The notes under the pieces were generated by a model, which saw only the letters and a program-made list of their open reading frames with translations, was not told the DNA's origin and ran no database searches. This document shows, piece after piece, positions 62,010 to 64,000 of a stretch of DNA of 64,000 nucleotides. Source of the DNA: Apiotrichum sp. Y4204 (taxonomy: Eukaryota; Basidiomycota; Tremellomycetes; Trichosporonales; Trichosporonaceae); assembly GCA_025531455.1 (NCBI GenBank), contig JAMYHL010000040.1:332719-396718 (forward strand). Reading direction: 5' to 3'. Numbering within the stretch: position 1 is the first letter of the stretch; the number at the start of each line of letters is the position of its first letter. The translations under genes were made by a program, and so were the position numbers.

Positions 62010-63170
62010 CTAGGCCTGCGTCTTGCGCTCCGCAAGGTCCGCGCGGCGCGACTTCGAGTTTGGGTCGAGGAACGGCCTCTCACCGAGGGACACAGACCGC
62101 GTTCCGACGCGGAGCGAGTCGTCGGTGTCCTGCGGTCAGTTGCTGCTAGATTTTCAAAACTCACGGGAGTGGCGGCGTGGAAGGTGGAGCGGTTGTCCCA
62201 GATTGCAAGCGAATCCTTTTCCCAGCGGAATCGAACCTGGAGGTCATGGTTGGCGGAAACGGTCTCGAAGAGGAGGTGCAGTAGTGCCTCACTCTCGACC
62301 TGGGAGAGCTCGACGATGCGCCGCGTAAACTGCGGGTTGACAAAGAGACCTTTCCAGCCAGTCACTGGGTTCGTGCGGATGACGGGGTGGACGGCTTCGA
62401 GTTCCTGCCCAACGTTGGCTGGTGAGCCCCGCCCTTCCCTTAGAGGCAAGCCTGCGGCCGCAGCCAGCTTTAGGAACACGTCGCCGCGGTTGAGCGCGTG
62501 GAGACCCTCGAGGAAGGACTGAAGTGCAGGTGAGAGGCGGTCGTACGCTTCGTACGCCGACGCCCACAGCGTGTCTCCCCCGGTCTCAGGAAGCGTGCGA
62601 ATCACGAGGGAAGCGTAATCGCTCGGGACATTCTCAAAGGTTATGTCCGAATGCTGCTGTGAGCACTGGGCCAAGTCAGATTGAATCAATACCCACCCAT
62701 TGAACCTTGCTCGACTGACGCTCGAGGACGCCGCGGTCCTGGATCTTGAACTTGTCACCGAAGACATACTGATTGCTGACGATGGTGATCTCGTCGCCCT
62801 CAGTCTGATTCGGGAGCGTGCAAGGATGGACGTGAAGGCCCGAGTCGGCAGGCTTGCCGCCGTGCCTGCCTAACGCTTGCACGAGCGTCTTCTGCTCCTC
62901 TGGGGTGATGACTGCATCGCGGAAGAAGACAACACCGCGCTCGGACACCAACCGGCCGAGCGCCTTGAGCTTTGCGTCGTCGGCTAGCACGTCGGTAACC
63001 GTCAGAACTTTGTCGCCGGTGGCGCGGAATTCGGTGCCGATAGCGGGTGTGTTGTCGAAATGGGCGTACGCGCGCAGGTCTACGGGTGTCGCCGAGTTAG
63101 CGACGGCAGTCTTGAGCGACGCGATGGTGGTCGCCTGGGTCTCTTGGGCGGCTGTCGCGATGGGGGCCAT
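62010..63170 (-). CDS. TauD/TfdA-type Fe(II)/2-oxoglutarate dioxygenase, 360 aa
   Basis: Exons 63170-62697, 62653-62165, 62129-62010. The iron triad is His159-Ser-Asp161 in WHSD and His317 in STFHAATP, with Arg332 in GTRSVSLGE as the likely 2-oxoglutarate anchor. Other family segments are GVVFFRDAVITPE and LHVHP. Homologues include taurine/sulfonate (Jlp1) and 2,4-D type enzymes; substrate undecided. Two CAG acceptors lie side by side (exon start 62656 or 62653); the second gives QWHSD, the family form. A TATA-like ATATAAG is 90 bp upstream. Confidence 0.86.
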
Positions 63171-63921
63171 GGTGACTTTGGTTGAAGAGTTCAATGGGGA
63201 GGAGCTGTAGGTATGGAAACTGAAGATTGGGACTTCCCCCAACGACAGTATTCATCTTATATCATTAATGGCCCCAGCCTCACGACTTTGGAACCCTCTA
63301 CTCTTGCCTCATCAGTAAAATCGGTCAAGAGTCTGTACAATCGGACGTGACCGATGAGTATGAGTATATGAGATCTTAGTCGCATGTCGTGCTTGCGATC
63401 GAGGCAGACCGAATAGTAGTGAAGAGGAGTAGATAGCAGCTCCTTCCTGCTGCTCCCCAAAGCTCCATACGGTCCTCTCTAAACAGAGCGTACCGCGCTC
63501 TTCAACCCATTACATGAAAGATGCAATCGACGACAGAATGGCGTCGGAACAGAACATGAGTATCGCACTACTGCACTGCATAGCAGTGAGACAAACTGTC
63601 AGCTGTGAATAATGCACAAAGTACGCCATACACCAGCCGCAATAGCGTCAAACAGGCAATAGCTTGCGATAGCGTGAAACATGCGCAACGCGTGCTGTCG
63701 ATGGTGTGCTCGGAGTGATCGATGACGGAAGATAAGATGTTGTGATTTCGGTGTCACGTGCCATGGGTGTGGCGACTGGCAGATGCTCGTTCATACCAAC
63801 CACAATATCCATCTCACCCGCCCCATAATCGTCACACAGTCGGTTTTTGGAGCAGAATGAAGAAAACCCGGATATCAATCAAGCTGCCTTGATAACTAAG
63901 GATAAACGTCGGCCGGGGGAG

Positions 63922-63923
<2 letters not shown>
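63171..63923. other. Intergenic, no gene seen
   Basis: About 750 bp of dioxygenase promoter and flank up to the T homopolymer. No ORF I can support. Confidence 0.45.
63256..63262 (-). promoter_or_regulatory. TATA-like element of the dioxygenase gene
   Basis: ATATAAG on the minus strand, roughly 90 bp upstream of the start codon. Confidence 0.35.
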
Positions 63924-63986
<63 letters not shown>

Positions 63987-64000
63987 TTTTTTTTTTTTTT
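63924..64000. repeat. T homopolymer at window end (77 nt, one G)
   Basis: All T from 63924 to the end except a G at 63986. The length is atypical for this GC-rich genome, and it runs off the window. Confidence 0.9.

Noticed and set aside
62215..62245. B-box-like GGTTCGATTCC on the minus strand
   Set aside because: Inside the dioxygenase coding exon and stem pairing fails.

Overview
This window is nuclear DNA of a basidiomycete yeast, most likely a tremellomycete near Trichosporon/Cutaneotrichosporon (the order is inference). The evidence is GC-rich coding sequence, many short introns (mostly about 35-70 nt) with GTRNGT donors, CTRAY branch sites and YAG acceptors, fungal-type gene fusions such as the trifunctional TRP1 protein, and no operons or bacterial signals. 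Most genes had to be assembled exon by exon. The joins given keep the reading frame and restore known family motifs, but no transcript data were available.

Left third (1-24.6 kb): the 3' part of a repeat-tailed protein kinase; a 2.4-kb stretch with intron-like signals but no convincing start codon; a divergent pair of MFS transporter and AmdS-type amidase around a 1.47-kb promoter region carrying GATA-type sites and a perfect inverted repeat; an EIF1AD-like OB-fold protein; a 14-exon family X DNA polymerase (Pol lambda/Pol4 type); an alpha/beta hydrolase; PAM16 of the mitochondrial import motor; an alginate-lyase-fold protein; a small possible OB-fold protein; DLT1; and an SPT20-like SAGA subunit.

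Middle third (25-47 kb): VPS4, an RRM/RGG protein, a secreted glycoside hydrolase family 9 protein with altered active-site positions, a glutathione transferase, RPC2 (second largest subunit of RNA polymerase III), an SLT2/MPK1-type cell-wall-integrity MAP kinase, a LOA1-like acyltransferase and trifunctional TRP1.

Right third (47-64 kb): a WW-domain protein with a Gln-rich and Gly/Met-rich tail, a long acidic protein of unknown function, clathrin light chain, a DOT5-like nuclear peroxiredoxin, a small GPI-type wall protein, a membrane-anchored metallophosphatase and a TauD/TfdA dioxygenase. The window ends in a T homopolymer.

The genes are mostly unrelated housekeeping genes. The only neighbours that plausibly work together are the divergent transporter and amidase (uptake and hydrolysis of a nitrogen source). 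I found no tRNA, rRNA, CRISPR array or recognisable transposon, and no clearly new multi-gene system. The most unusual items are the spliced-looking but start-less region at 1.9-4.4 kb, the divergent active sites of the GH9 and alginate-lyase-fold proteins, and extreme exon structures (a start-codon-only exon in PAM16, a 10-nt exon in VPS4, an 18-nt exon in the polymerase).
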